DNA of 64,000 bases from CFX5 sp023384495 (GCA_048499455.1 JASNZV010000005.1:124001-188000); one strand, 5' to 3'; shown: positions 16,388 to 25,811, counted from the first letter of the stretch. Notes: generated by a model from the letters alone, not told the origin. Translations and numbers: made by a program.

Positions 16388-17166
16388 ACGCTGCGGACAC
16401 CCTTTCCACCGAGACGCTGATCCCCTTTGCCCGTGAACTGGCGGACGCCAGCACCTTGATCATCCGTCAATGGTTTCGCGCCGACTACAATGTCGAGCTC
16501 AAGGCCGACCTCTCGCCGGTGACGATTGCAGACCGGGGCGCCGAAGAGGCCATGCGCGCCCTGATCATGTCCAGATTCCCCGACCACGGCATTATGGGCG
16601 AAGAGTTTAGCCAACACAACCCAGGCGCCGATTATCAATGGGTGCTCGACCCCATTGATGGCACCAAGGCGTTTATCAGCGGCAGTTACTTGTTTGGCAC
16701 GCTGATCGCGCTGCTACATGAGGGGCGCCCCGTGTTGGGGGTGATCCATCACCCCCTTCTGAACGACTTTCTGGTGGGCGATGGCCGCCAGACCTGGCTG
16801 AACGACCGCCGCGTCCACGTGCGGCCGTGTCACTCGCTCCAAGATGCGATCCTGCTTGGCGGCCCGCACTGGAATGTATTCAAATATCAGCAGGGCGCCG
16901 GCTTTGAACGGCTGAGCAAACAGGTGCAGCGCTACAACAACTGGGGCGATTGCCACGGCTACTATCTGGTCGCCACCGGCGGCGCCGATATTATGATCGA
17001 CCCCATCCTTGAAGTTTGGGACTTGATGGCGCTGATCCCCATCATTGAAGGGGCCGGTGGACGCATTACCGACTGGCAGGGGAACGACGCCGTGCAGGGC
17101 CGCAGCGCGGTGGCAACGGCGGGCGCCATCCACCCGCAGGTGATCCACATGCTCAACGAGGCATGA
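16384..17166 (+). CDS. Inositol-monophosphatase family phosphatase, HisN-like
   Basis: The 260-residue protein carries the metal-binding motifs of the IMPase fold: GEEF near residue 78, DPIDGTKAFISG at 90-101, and a C-terminal WDLMALIPIIEGAGG. The GTKAF form, rather than GTxNF, points toward the histidinol-phosphatase HisN or related sugar-phosphatase subgroup. The start overlaps the TPR gene stop as ATGA. The substrate is inferred only from subfamily motifs. Confidence 0.85.
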   Translation: MNAADTLSTETLIPFARELADASTLIIRQWFRADYNVELKADLSPVTIADRGAEEAMRALIMSRFPDHGIMGEEFSQHNPGADYQWVLDPIDGTKAFISGSYLFGTLIALLHEGRPVLGVIHHPLLNDFLVGDGRQTWLNDRRVHVRPCHSLQDAILLGGPHWNVFKYQQGAGFERLSKQVQRYNNWGDCHGYYLVATGGADIMIDPILEVWDLMALIPIIEGAGGRITDWQGNDAVQGRSAVATAGAIHPQVIHMLNEA

Positions 17167-17279
17167 GGATCAGCCGAGACTGTAGGGCGCCCGTTTGGTC
17201 GTGTTCGCCCTGCCGCCGCTATCCGGCCCTCTATCCCTCGACGACCATCCTCGGACATCATGAATAGAGTACTTTTTCA

Positions 17280-17313
17280 AGGTGACAGTCACCTTCAGAA
17301 GTGGCTGTCACCT
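17280..17313. repeat. Palindromic repeat (GGTGACAGTCAC family), copy 1
   Basis: AGGTGACAGTCAC at 17280-17292 is mirrored by GTGGCTGTCACCT at 17301-17313 with one mismatch, forming a hairpin between the convergent hisN-like gene and the 198-residue ORF. A near-identical, perfect version occurs at 53246-53281, also between convergent genes. It could be a bidirectional terminator, although no T-tract follows. Confidence 0.8.
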
Positions 17314-17317
17314 CATG

Positions 17318-17914
17318 CTAGGGGCGCATATAGAGATACCAATAGGGCCGGCGGGGAAACGCATCTTGCAGTCGGGTATCCCATAGAAAGTCTGTGGCGT
17401 GGGCGACCATGCGGATGCGCTGGTCGATGGCGTTGAGGGCCTCAAGCAACGATTGGGGGGCTTCGCTGCCCAGTTCTTTGAGAATTTCTTCGATGCGCTG
17501 GCGATTGCGCATTTCGAAAGGAAATTCGGCTCGGCAGCGCTGCGGCTCGGATGCGCAATCGTCCAAAAACCACTTGAGGCTGTCGAGCCGGGCCTTCATC
17601 TCGCGCTTGAGGCGGTCGTGGAAGCGACCACGCAGGCTGTAGATGGCAGCGCGCGCCGATTGTTCGAGGGCGTCAATGCGCGTTTGCAGGGGTGTTGCGA
17701 GTTCGTTGCGTACGCTCTGCAGTCTGTGCAGCCGGGTCAACAGATCCCCCCCCGTCATCTGCAGAGCCTGGTCAGCGCTCCCGACCCGCACAATCACTGT
17801 GCGATAGAGTTCCTCTTTCACCAGATAGTCTTCTAGCTCTTGCGCCATGGCTTCGGCGATCTGCAAATCCGCCGCCGGGTCTTCGGCCACCAGATAACTT
17901 GTCCGTGCTGTCAT
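17318..17914 (-). CDS. Conserved-looking hypothetical alpha-helical protein
   Basis: The 198-residue protein is not recognised. It starts at ATG 17914 after GGAGATGGGCG. It is mostly charged helix with a possible coiled coil around residues 70-130 (LQTRIDALEQSARAAIYSLR region), has two cysteines near residue 130, and ends in aromatic-rich PYWYLYMRP. It lies 26 bp downstream of dtd on the same strand and is probably co-transcribed. No TM segment or signal peptide is seen. Confidence 0.7.
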   Translation of the reverse strand: MTARTSYLVAEDPAADLQIAEAMAQELEDYLVKEELYRTVIVRVGSADQALQMTGGDLLTRLHRLQSVRNELATPLQTRIDALEQSARAAIYSLRGRFHDRLKREMKARLDSLKWFLDDCASEPQRCRAEFPFEMRNRQRIEEILKELGSEAPQSLLEALNAIDQRIRMVAHATDFLWDTRLQDAFPRRPYWYLYMRP

Positions 17915-17940
17915 CGCCCATCTCCTCTCCCATACGACCG

Positions 17941-18396
17941 TCACGAGCCGCGTAGCTCGTCGGTGTCCAGCCAGATGGTCACTGGCCCATCGTTGACCAA
18001 CGCCACCTGCATGTGCGCCTGGAATATGCCTTGCGCCACCTCCACACCCTCGGCCGCCAACAATCCACAGAAGCGCCCATATAGCGGTTGCGCCTGTTCG
18101 GGGCGGGCGGCAGTGATAAAACTCGGGCGCCGACCCTTGCGCACATCGGCATAGAGCGTAAACTGGCTGACAGCCAGGGCTGCGCCGCCTATATCACTCA
18201 GCCCCAGGTTAAGTTTGCCGTCGTCATCTTCGAAGATGCGCAGGCTGGCAATCTTGCGCGCCAGTTGCGCCGCCTCGGCCTCGGCGTCGGTGTGGGTGAT
18301 CCCTAACAGGATGAGCAGCCCGCGCTGAATGGCGCTGACCATTTGACCATCCACGGTGACGCTTGCTTTACTCACTCGTTGCACGACTGCGCGCAT
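17941..18396 (-). CDS. dtd: D-aminoacyl-tRNA deacylase
   Basis: The 151-residue protein matches DTD across its length: MRAVVQRVSKASVTVDG at the start, the catalytic SQFTLYAD motif, and NDGPVTIW near the C-terminus. DTD removes D-amino acids, and glycine from tRNA-Ala, to protect translation fidelity. It is cytoplasmic and of normal length. A short 198-residue ORF follows on the same strand. Confidence 0.96.
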   Translation of the reverse strand: MRAVVQRVSKASVTVDGQMVSAIQRGLLILLGITHTDAEAEAAQLARKIASLRIFEDDDGKLNLGLSDIGGAALAVSQFTLYADVRKGRRPSFITAARPEQAQPLYGRFCGLLAAEGVEVAQGIFQAHMQVALVNDGPVTIWLDTDELRGS

Positions 18397-18536
18397 TTGG
18401 CTTCCTGATTTTGGCCCGAATCCCGATAAGATCGATTACTGGCGCCGGGCATGGTTCGTAGGGCGCCGCTTGTCGTAACCCAAAGATCGTGCAAATGGGC
18501 ACAAGGGCGCCCCAGCGGCGCCATCGATGCTCGAAC

Positions 18537-19649
18537 CTAGACCTGCACTGCCGTAGAGACCGAAAGTTCGCGCACTTCTTCCGCGGTGACCTCGCGGCCC
18601 AGCTTGTCCGAAAGGTAGATTCCCTCGGAGATAAGCATGGTGTTGAGCGCGATCTCATCCATGGGGATCAGGGACACGCGCCCCTGCTGAGCGGCAATCC
18701 AGTGATGTTGCGGGCTATCATAGATATCACCCACCTCATGGACCGTATGCTGGCGCCAGTCGAAGCGCTCCAGGTTGGTGGTGAGATCAAAGTCCATGTC
18801 CTCGATGGTGCGGAAGAAGCCGAAGGGGTCCAAACGGAGGCCGCCCTCACTGCCAAAAAGCATCGAGCCGCCGAGCTGATCCATGTGGACGGCCCAGGCT
18901 TCGATGATATCGAGGGTTACGCCGCCGTCCAGACGGATAAAGCCCAGACCCAGCTCTTCGACGCTATAGTTGCTAGCCTCGCGGCGGCGTGGGTCCATGC
19001 CGGTTTCCTGATAGGTCTTGCCCGAAATACGCAGGACCTTGGGGTTGCCCGTCAGCCAGAGGATGGTGTTGATGTGGTAGACGCCCATGTCATAGAGGGC
19101 GCCGCCAGCCGAGTTCTGCTTCTGGACAAAGGTGGGGCTGCCGTAGCCGTCGACAAAAGGGCGGCCGCGCCGGCGGTGGCCCACCGAGCGCAGATGGTAT
19201 ACATGGCCCAAGTGGCCCCCGTCGACCAATGCCTTGGCGGCCTTGGCGTAGGGCTGAAAGATGTTCTGGCACTGAATATGGAGCCGGCAGCCAAGCGCCC
19301 GAGCTTTGTTGAACATGGTCTCGGCGTCGATGTAAGAGCCGGCCATTGGTTTCTCGCAGAAGACATCTTTGCCCGCCTCCAACGCCGACACGGTAACGGG
19401 CATGTGGAAGTTGTTGTGCAGGCAGACATCAACGGCCTGGATGTCGTCGCGCTGGAGCAACTCGCGGAAATTGGTGTACACGTTGGGGATGCCAAACATC
19501 TGGCTAACGCGATTGGCCTCGGCCTCGTTGACATCGGCAACCGCCACCACCTCGGCCTGGTCGATCTTGCTATAGTTGTTGAGGTGGTGTTTGCCAATCT
19601 GGCCCACGCCGATAACGCCAACCCGCACTTTTTCGGTGGACATGTTCAT
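18537..19649 (-). CDS. Gfo/Idh/MocA family NAD(P)-dependent oxidoreductase
   Basis: The 370-residue protein has the N-terminal Rossmann motif VGVIGVGQIGKHH, the EKPMAGS segment with the conserved Lys of this family near residue 100, and a C-terminal alpha/beta substrate domain. Such enzymes oxidise or reduce sugars and inositols. GAAGGA precedes the ATG. It sits 11 bp downstream of a sugar isomerase/epimerase gene, so the two probably form a small sugar or polyol catabolic operon. Confidence 0.9.
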   Translation of the reverse strand: MNMSTEKVRVGVIGVGQIGKHHLNNYSKIDQAEVVAVADVNEAEANRVSQMFGIPNVYTNFRELLQRDDIQAVDVCLHNNFHMPVTVSALEAGKDVFCEKPMAGSYIDAETMFNKARALGCRLHIQCQNIFQPYAKAAKALVDGGHLGHVYHLRSVGHRRRGRPFVDGYGSPTFVQKQNSAGGALYDMGVYHINTILWLTGNPKVLRISGKTYQETGMDPRRREASNYSVEELGLGFIRLDGGVTLDIIEAWAVHMDQLGGSMLFGSEGGLRLDPFGFFRTIEDMDFDLTTNLERFDWRQHTVHEVGDIYDSPQHHWIAAQQGRVSLIPMDEIALNTMLISEGIYLSDKLGREVTAEEVRELSVSTAVQV

Positions 19650-19660
19650 AGTTCCTTCGC

Positions 19661-20440
19661 TTATTGTTCGAGCAACCGCTTCAGCAACGCCAACGTCTTG
19701 CGCGCTGCCCCAATTTCATCACCGTCGGTGGGCACGCTTTCGATGCCCCAAACGCCATTGTAGCCGGCGTCTTTCAGAATGCCAATCACGCCCGCAATGT
19801 CCTGTGTTGGGTCGTTGCCTTGCCCGTCAAACTCGAAGGTTTTGAAATGCGTAATCCGCGCATACTTGGCGTGTTGACGCCAGGCCCGTTGGTGCGTTCC
19901 TTCGGGCCAGTTGTACGAGTCAAAGAGCAACCCCAACCCAGGGACGGCCTTGAGCAACCGCTCCAGGTTGTCGGGGTCTTTGAACGGGCCCCAGTGGTTT
20001 TCGATCACAATTTCGATGCCTTTGGGCTGGGCGTATGCGATGATGTCCTTGTAACCGTCCAGCACAATGTCAAAGATCTCGTCGGCGGTCTCGTTGTTGC
20101 GCCCGCCGGCGTCGATGCGCACCTGGTTGGCGCCCAGCCGCTGCGAGATGTCGATCCACCGGTAGGCGCGCTCACGATTGGCCTGGCGCGCCTCAGCCGT
20201 GGGCTCGTAGATGTGCGCACCGTCCACCGCGATGCAGCCAAAGGGCAGCCCCACCTTGTCCCCTGCCGCCTTCACCTTGTCGACAAAGCTGTCATCGGCG
20301 TACCCGTCTTCCAGGTGTTTCATCCACGGGTCAAGTTGGGTAAAGCCAGCCTCTTTGCAGAAGTCGATATAGCTAAAAATATCGAGCTTGCCCGCCGCCG
20401 ACGTGCGGTGGAAACTGTATGAACAAAGGCTATATTGCAT
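19661..20440 (-). CDS. Sugar phosphate isomerase/epimerase (xylose-isomerase-like TIM barrel)
   Basis: The 259-residue AP-endonuclease-2 type barrel shows metal and active-site strands: QVRIDAGG, EIVIENHWGP (Glu ligand), GLLFDSYN, and WGIESVPT (C-terminal Glu). These resemble inosose isomerase / IolE-type proteins. It is followed directly by a Gfo/Idh/MocA oxidoreductase gene, the usual partner family. The actual substrate is unknown. Confidence 0.85.
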   Translation of the reverse strand: MQYSLCSYSFHRTSAAGKLDIFSYIDFCKEAGFTQLDPWMKHLEDGYADDSFVDKVKAAGDKVGLPFGCIAVDGAHIYEPTAEARQANRERAYRWIDISQRLGANQVRIDAGGRNNETADEIFDIVLDGYKDIIAYAQPKGIEIVIENHWGPFKDPDNLERLLKAVPGLGLLFDSYNWPEGTHQRAWRQHAKYARITHFKTFEFDGQGNDPTQDIAGVIGILKDAGYNGVWGIESVPTDGDEIGAARKTLALLKRLLEQ

Positions 20441-20807
20441 TACACGCTCCTTGAATCTAGTTTATGCTCGTTGGTTGAATGATGTGGATTGGTAGCCGCT
20501 CGTTCGAACACGAAATCCGGTTTTCGAATTGAGAGATGCGCCAAGGCGAAACAGCCATGACTTACGCAGCGTCTGACGGTTATCAGGCGGGCCAAACTGG
20601 TCAACGAACAAGCCTTCAATCAAGGCTTGCGTAAGTCCTAACAGCCATAGATCTCTCAAGTGAACCGAGGGAATCGGTATTATGCGCCGGATGCAGTTTA
20701 TCCTTCATTTTAGCAGAGATTGCTTGCGTGGTGGAATTGAAGAATTGAAGAAGTCAAGATTGAGCAGATCTTTACATTCCAACCGGGGCGCGGACGCTTG
20801 AGCCGGG
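20441..20807. other. Intergenic region holding one MITE-like repeat
   Basis: This 367-bp gap lies between the isomerase start and the end of the spermidine-synthase-like gene. Apart from the 82-bp repeat at 20559-20640 with its flanking 9-bp duplication, no gene or clear promoter is seen. A short minus-frame ORF over the repeat has a pattern of substitutions that is not coding. Confidence 0.7.
20559..20640. mobile_element. 82-bp MITE-like repeat, copy 1, with 9-bp target duplication
   Basis: The element has terminal inverted repeats GACTTACGCA / TGCGTAAGTC and an inner stem AAGCCTT / AAGGCTT. The 9-mer AACAGCCAT lies immediately before (20550-20558) and after it (20640-20648, sharing the last base), as expected for a target-site duplication. 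Two more copies of identical length occur at 60482 and 62518. No transposase is encoded, so it would depend on an IS elsewhere. Confidence 0.8.
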
Positions 20808-23108
20808 CTAACGAACCGCTGCCTGTTGCATAGTCTGCATAATCCGCATGTTGTCGAGGTCATAGGGGAGAAAAAAGGCGTCGTTGTCGGTGGTGAGGCG
20901 GGCGTCGCCAACATACGCGCGCAGTGCAGCTTCGTCCATCACCAGGTATGCCGGCCAGGTGACAGGCGGCCCGAGATTGGTCACGACGGTTGGGTTGGCG
21001 GCAGCAGCCACAAAGGCCGCCACCAAACGCTCACGCGTCAGCGGTTCGGGCGTCGCCAGCACCAGCGTATGGCTGCCGCCGGTATACCAGAGCGTGGCGT
21101 GTGGAAAGACATGCTGGTACGTGCGCAGGATCCGTTTGTAATCCTGTTCGCGTAGATTGTGAAAGGGAAGCCACTGCAAAAAGACGCCATCCGCGCTCAA
21201 ACGGTTGGCAACGCTCTCGTAAAACTCTTGGGTGAAGAGCGCCCAACTGCTGGTGTTGACAGGGTGGGTGGCGTCGGTAGTGATGATGTCGTAGTGGTGT
21301 GGCGTGCGCAGCAGAAAGTTGCGCCCATCCTCCACATAGGTGTGCAGCCGCGGGCTGCGCATCACGTTGTAATTCTCCTGCCAGTAGAGCTCGGCGGCGG
21401 CAAATTGCTCGGCGGAAAGATCGACCGCGTCGATGTGGGGGACGCCGTGGATTTCGAGCGAGCCGGTGGCCACGCCGTTGCCAAAGCTGAGCATGAGCGC
21501 CCGCTCAGCGTCCGGTTTGAGGATCGCCGGCAAATGGCCCAACAGCCGGAATGCGCGCATGCTGATCGGGTCAGTGGGCACCTCGATGCGCCCATTGACA
21601 AACGAAACCTTGAAGTTCTCCGCCGGCGCCTCGAAGACGGCCACGGTAGTCTCAACCCCCTCGGCGTAGAAGATCATATTGTCGGGTGGGTCGGCGCGGA
21701 AGCCGAGATAATAACCCGGGGGCAGCAACAACGCCAACGCCACAAAGAGCGCGCCGGCCACCGCCGGCGTGGTAAGGCGGCGCCCTGTTTGCGCCTCACC
21801 GTGCAGCCACGCCCACACTCCCACCGCCAGGTTGAGCAGGCTCAGCGCAATTGCCGTCCACTGTAGCCCCAACAAGGGGATCAGCGCAAAGCCTACGGCC
21901 AGCGAACCAAGCACAGCGCCCGCCGTGTTGAGCGCGTTGAGCACGCCGATCCGCCGCCCCACCTGCCCAGCCTCTTCCTGTGTGTAGAGGCTGACCGCCA
22001 CCGGGAAGGTCATCCCCAAGAGCGTGGTGGGTATGAGCAGCGTCATGAAGCCCAAAAGAAACTCAAAGAGGATCAGATTGGGGATCGAATATCCACCAAA
22101 GACGCTCTCGATGGTCACCCGGTTGGGCAGCCACCAGAAGATGTAGAGCGTGAGCAGTGCGCTCAACGCCACCGCCAGTTGCAACGTGGCAAAGTCGCGC
22201 AGCCGCGCGCGTTGCTGGCGCACCCACCCCGCGCCGATCCAGCCCCCCAACATTAGCCCAAACAGGTAGGTGGTGAGCATGATGGAGAACGAAAAGACCG
22301 CATCCAGTGTAAAGATGGCCAGGATGCGCGCCCAGACGACCTCGTAGCCCAGGGCGGCAAAGCCCGAGAGGGCGTAGGCCAGCGGAATGGGGAATGGTGA
22401 ATGACGAGAGGCGACGGGTGCGGATTTTGACGCGCGGGTCGCTTTGCCCGCCGCGAGCTGATGCCGGGCGCCCGTTTCGCCGTGTTCCCGCGCTGCGCGC
22501 GCCAGCCACCATGCGCCGGCAGCAGCGGCGAGATTGAGCGCAACGGCCAGCCAGGCGGTCTCTTGCGTACCCAACAGGCGAATTAGCCAGAGGCCGGCCA
22601 GGGCGCATCCCAGTGCGGCGCCCAATGTCTCAACCGCGTAGAGCCGGCCCACATCGTCGCCAACCCGGCCAGGGCTGCCCGCATAGGCCCTTGCCATTAC
22701 GGGGAGCGTTGCCCCCATGAGCAGGGTCGGCGGTATCAGCACCAACAGCGAAAAAGCTAAGCGCACGCCATTGAGCCAGACCAGGCTCTCTGGCGCTGCC
22801 TGGGCAAGGCGGGCATAGAGGGGCAGCAGAGCCAACAATAGATAGGGGGTTGTCACGCCGAAAAGGGCGATGCCCGCTTGCAGCCAGGCATAGATGCGCA
22901 AGGGCAAGCCGATGTGGTCGGCGCGGCGGCCCATCCAATAGCTGCCCAGCGCCGAGCCGCCCATAAAGGCGGTGAGCACTGCGCTGTAGGCATAGACGCT
23001 GACGCCAAAGACCAGTGTACTTTGGCGCACCCAAGTCACCTGATAGATCAGCGCGGCCACGCCAGAGAGAAAAAAGAGAAAGAGAATCGTTGCGCGATGT
23101 TTGGGCAT
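20808..23108 (-). CDS. Fused MFS-type / spermidine-synthase-like membrane protein
   Basis: The 766-residue protein has about 500 residues of TM helices opening LFLFFLSGVAALIYQVTWVR, the usual N-terminus of fused MFS/spermidine synthases. A soluble SAM-binding domain follows with LMLSFGNGVATGSLE, VDLSAEQFAAA, VEDGRNFLLR and YDIITTDATHPVNTSSWALF. The ATG at 23108 is chosen because it places the hydrophobic start correctly. Family members may transfer aminopropyl groups, but the real substrate is not known. Confidence 0.82.
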   Translation of the reverse strand: MPKHRATILFLFFLSGVAALIYQVTWVRQSTLVFGVSVYAYSAVLTAFMGGSALGSYWMGRRADHIGLPLRIYAWLQAGIALFGVTTPYLLLALLPLYARLAQAAPESLVWLNGVRLAFSLLVLIPPTLLMGATLPVMARAYAGSPGRVGDDVGRLYAVETLGAALGCALAGLWLIRLLGTQETAWLAVALNLAAAAGAWWLARAAREHGETGARHQLAAGKATRASKSAPVASRHSPFPIPLAYALSGFAALGYEVVWARILAIFTLDAVFSFSIMLTTYLFGLMLGGWIGAGWVRQQRARLRDFATLQLAVALSALLTLYIFWWLPNRVTIESVFGGYSIPNLILFEFLLGFMTLLIPTTLLGMTFPVAVSLYTQEEAGQVGRRIGVLNALNTAGAVLGSLAVGFALIPLLGLQWTAIALSLLNLAVGVWAWLHGEAQTGRRLTTPAVAGALFVALALLLPPGYYLGFRADPPDNMIFYAEGVETTVAVFEAPAENFKVSFVNGRIEVPTDPISMRAFRLLGHLPAILKPDAERALMLSFGNGVATGSLEIHGVPHIDAVDLSAEQFAAAELYWQENYNVMRSPRLHTYVEDGRNFLLRTPHHYDIITTDATHPVNTSSWALFTQEFYESVANRLSADGVFLQWLPFHNLREQDYKRILRTYQHVFPHATLWYTGGSHTLVLATPEPLTRERLVAAFVAAAANPTVVTNLGPPVTWPAYLVMDEAALRAYVGDARLTTDNDAFFLPYDLDNMRIMQTMQQAAVR

Positions 23109-23284
23109 TACACCCGCCCTTGTGTAATGATGATGCGCGTTTCCTTCACCAGTTCGCCGGAGCGTTGGATACGCAATCAACAGGGGGTGAAGCGCGCGCT
23201 CCACCCCCTGAGTACTACCTTACTCGCCGCCTTTACCAAACATTCAGCGCAAAACGGCCCGTAGTTTGGCTGGGGACGGATCCA

Positions 23285-24703
23285 CTATTGGCCACCCTCT
23301 TCTCGGTTGATGCGGGCGAGCACTTCGTTCACGGCTTGCTCGACCTCGGGCAATACTTCCGCCGCGCTGCCATTGGGGTCGCTCCAGAATTCACCCAGCA
23401 CATTGTCCCACGTGCTGTTGAGTTCGTCGAAGCGCACCATCAGGTGGTTGCTCGATTCGAGACCGTGGCGGAAGGAGCCCTGGTAGACTTCTTTAACATC
23501 ATCGGGCGACATGCACGAGAATTGCTCAAACCACTCTTCCTGCAACGCTGACTGTGTGGGCGGCGTATTGGTGGCCTGCATGTAGCTGCGGGCGTTGTCC
23601 TCGCGGACAAGGAACTTGATGAAGTTCCAGGCATCCTCGAGCCGTTGCCCTTCAAGGCCACGGGTGATGACCCACGGATCGGTGAAGATCACCGAGCGAT
23701 TCTCTGCGCCGGGTGCGCCATAGGGGAGCGGCGCCGCGCCCCAGCAGAAGCCACCTTCGACCTCACGCGAAATGATGCTGAAGACCCACCAGCCCCAACC
23801 GCCGGTCGTATGCATAGCCACGCGTCCGCTCTGGAAGGCGCCGCCCAACTGCGAGAGTGCCTGGGTGGCGGCGCTGTCCGGGGCAACCCGATGAACATAG
23901 GTAAGGTCATGTTTGGCCTGGAAGGAGGCGACGGCGCCATCGCTGGTGAAATCGACCGATTCGGCAAAGCCAGTCTCGAACGCGCCTTCGGGCCAGGGGT
24001 GGGCGCCCCAGAGCCAGGTGATCGCCTCGGCCGGCCAGATGCCTTCCGCCCAGCCATAGATGGCCGAGGTGGGGTCTTCGGGATTGACCGTCAACTGCTT
24101 GGCAATGTCCAACGCGGCGTCCCATGTCCAGCTCTCATCATCCCAGTCGGTGGTGGGGTAGGGGATGCCGGCTTCGTCGAAGAGGTCCATGTTGTAGAAG
24201 AGATAGCTACCCGTGGTGAGGAAGGGGAGCGCCCAGGTCTTGCCTTCGCTCTGATAGATGGCGAGCACTTCGGGGATAAAGACACTGGTGTCAAGCTGGT
24301 CGCGCTCGATGAGCGGGGTCAAGTCCATGATCAGGCCGCGATTGCGGTCGCTGGCGAAGCCATCGCCACCCCAGTTGGGTGACCAGACATCGAGCGCCTC
24401 GCCGGCGGCAATCATCGCTTCGCGCTTGAGGGCGATCTCATCCTGGGCGATGTTGAGGATATTGAGGCGGACGTCAGGATTCTCGGCAGCCCACGCTGGC
24501 GCCACCACATTCTCTTCCCAAGGGTTCTCCACCACGTTGGTGCGCACCATCCAGACGATCTCACGCTGAGCGCCCGTCGCCGGTGCGGCTGCAGCTGGCT
24601 GGTCACCGGTGGTTGGGGCCGGCGCCGTTGTTGGGCAGGCCGCCAGCACCAGCGAGGTGGCCAGCAACGCGGCAAGAAGGTAAAACCGCTTCCGATTGAA
24701 CAT
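23285..24703 (-). CDS. Sugar ABC transporter substrate-binding lipoprotein
   Basis: The 472-residue protein starts at ATG 24703, about ten bases after AAAGGAAC. It has a lipoprotein signal ending LVLAAC with the Cys at about residue 22, then a Thr/Ala/Pro linker. The mature part looks like a family 1 solute-binding protein (AWAAENPDVRLNILNI, WALPFLTTGSYLFYNMDLFDE in part, NGSAAEVLPEVEQAVNEVL). It captures oligosaccharides for the two permeases encoded upstream. The ATPase is not encoded here and is probably a shared MsmK-type protein. Confidence 0.88.
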   Translation of the reverse strand: MFNRKRFYLLAALLATSLVLAACPTTAPAPTTGDQPAAAAPATGAQREIVWMVRTNVVENPWEENVVAPAWAAENPDVRLNILNIAQDEIALKREAMIAAGEALDVWSPNWGGDGFASDRNRGLIMDLTPLIERDQLDTSVFIPEVLAIYQSEGKTWALPFLTTGSYLFYNMDLFDEAGIPYPTTDWDDESWTWDAALDIAKQLTVNPEDPTSAIYGWAEGIWPAEAITWLWGAHPWPEGAFETGFAESVDFTSDGAVASFQAKHDLTYVHRVAPDSAATQALSQLGGAFQSGRVAMHTTGGWGWWVFSIISREVEGGFCWGAAPLPYGAPGAENRSVIFTDPWVITRGLEGQRLEDAWNFIKFLVREDNARSYMQATNTPPTQSALQEEWFEQFSCMSPDDVKEVYQGSFRHGLESSNHLMVRFDELNSTWDNVLGEFWSDPNGSAAEVLPEVEQAVNEVLARINREEGGQ

Positions 24704-24875
24704 AACGTTTGGTTCCTTTCTGTTGAAACACATAGGAAAGTATGAACTGACAAATATCTCGGGGAAGGAGGCAGACGAAGCCCGCCATTTGCCAACAGGT
24801 ATTCTGGGCATGCCATCAATCGTCGCCACGCCACAAGTGACTCAGAACAGCCAGCGAATCGCAATTGTCAATTGC

Positions 24876-25811
24876 TTAGCCCTTGACGCCGCTAATGACG
24901 ATGCCCTGAATAAAGTAACGCTGCGCCACAAAGAAGAGAATAATGCACGGCATAATCACGGCCAACGATGCCGCCATATACCAGTGCCACGGTGTGCCGC
25001 CAAATGGTGTGCGGAACATTTGCAGCCCCAGGGACAGGGTAAACTTGCTGTTGTCGTTGATGTAGATCAGCGGCCCCTGGTATAGATTCCAGTGAAAAAT
25101 AAAGGACATAATCCCCACCACACCCAGCGCCGGCTTGGATAGGGGCAATATGATGCGCGACCAGATGGTGAGCCAGCCGGCGCCCTCAATAAGGGCTGCT
25201 TCGTCGTACTCTTTGGGGATGCTCATGTAGAACTGGCGCAGCAAAAAGATCAAGTAGGCGCTGCCAAACCAGGCCGGAATAATGAGTGGTTTGAATGAAT
25301 TCAACCAGGGGAAGCCTGGGGTCAGTTTGTTCAACGTCGAGAAGAGTACATATTGCGGAATCAGCGTCACTTCACCGGGGATCATGAGCGTGGCTAACAC
25401 CAACAGAAAGAGGGCATTGCGCCCTGGTGCGCGCAAACGGGCAAAACCAAAAGCAATAAACGAGTTGGAGACCAGCTCGGCCACTACAACCATCACCGTG
25501 AAATAGAGGGTGTTCCTGGCGTAGAGCGCAAAGGGGTTAAAGGTCAGCGCCTCCACATAGTTTTCCCAGTGCAGGCGCGATGGAATCCAGACCGGCGGCA
25601 TTTTGAATGTTTCCAATTGCGACTTGAGCGATGTGGATAGCATCCAAAAGACCGGGAACATGACGATCACCAACCCGGCCGTCGCGATCAAGGTCGCCAC
25701 CGTGCGGATGAAATTCTCCTGAAAGCGCGCGCTGCGAAAAAGACTCGGACGCGTCGCCGCCGCCGGTGTTCGGGCGATGCTTGCGCCGCTTGTCAAACTC
25801 TGCTCCGCCAT
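24876..25811 (-). CDS. Carbohydrate ABC transporter permease, MalG/UgpE type
   Basis: The 311-residue inner-membrane protein has six predicted TM helices and the cytoplasmic EAA loop YDEAALIEGAGWLTIWSRII, which docks the ATPase. The hydrophilic N-terminal 30 residues are Ala/Arg-rich. It lies 12 bp after the partner permease and upstream of the solute-binding protein gene, forming a permease-permease-binding-protein operon. Confidence 0.92.
   Translation of the reverse strand: MAEQSLTSGASIARTPAAATRPSLFRSARFQENFIRTVATLIATAGLVIVMFPVFWMLSTSLKSQLETFKMPPVWIPSRLHWENYVEALTFNPFALYARNTLYFTVMVVVAELVSNSFIAFGFARLRAPGRNALFLLVLATLMIPGEVTLIPQYVLFSTLNKLTPGFPWLNSFKPLIIPAWFGSAYLIFLLRQFYMSIPKEYDEAALIEGAGWLTIWSRIILPLSKPALGVVGIMSFIFHWNLYQGPLIYINDNSKFTLSLGLQMFRTPFGGTPWHWYMAASLAVIMPCIILFFVAQRYFIQGIVISGVKG

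Noticed and set aside
20462..20659. Short minus-strand ORFs sharing GLTQALxEGLFVD at 20462, 60421 and 62481
   Set aside because: They coincide with the 82-bp repeat copies. Most differences among copies change the amino acid, there is no shared start or stop, and the ends are set by flanking DNA.
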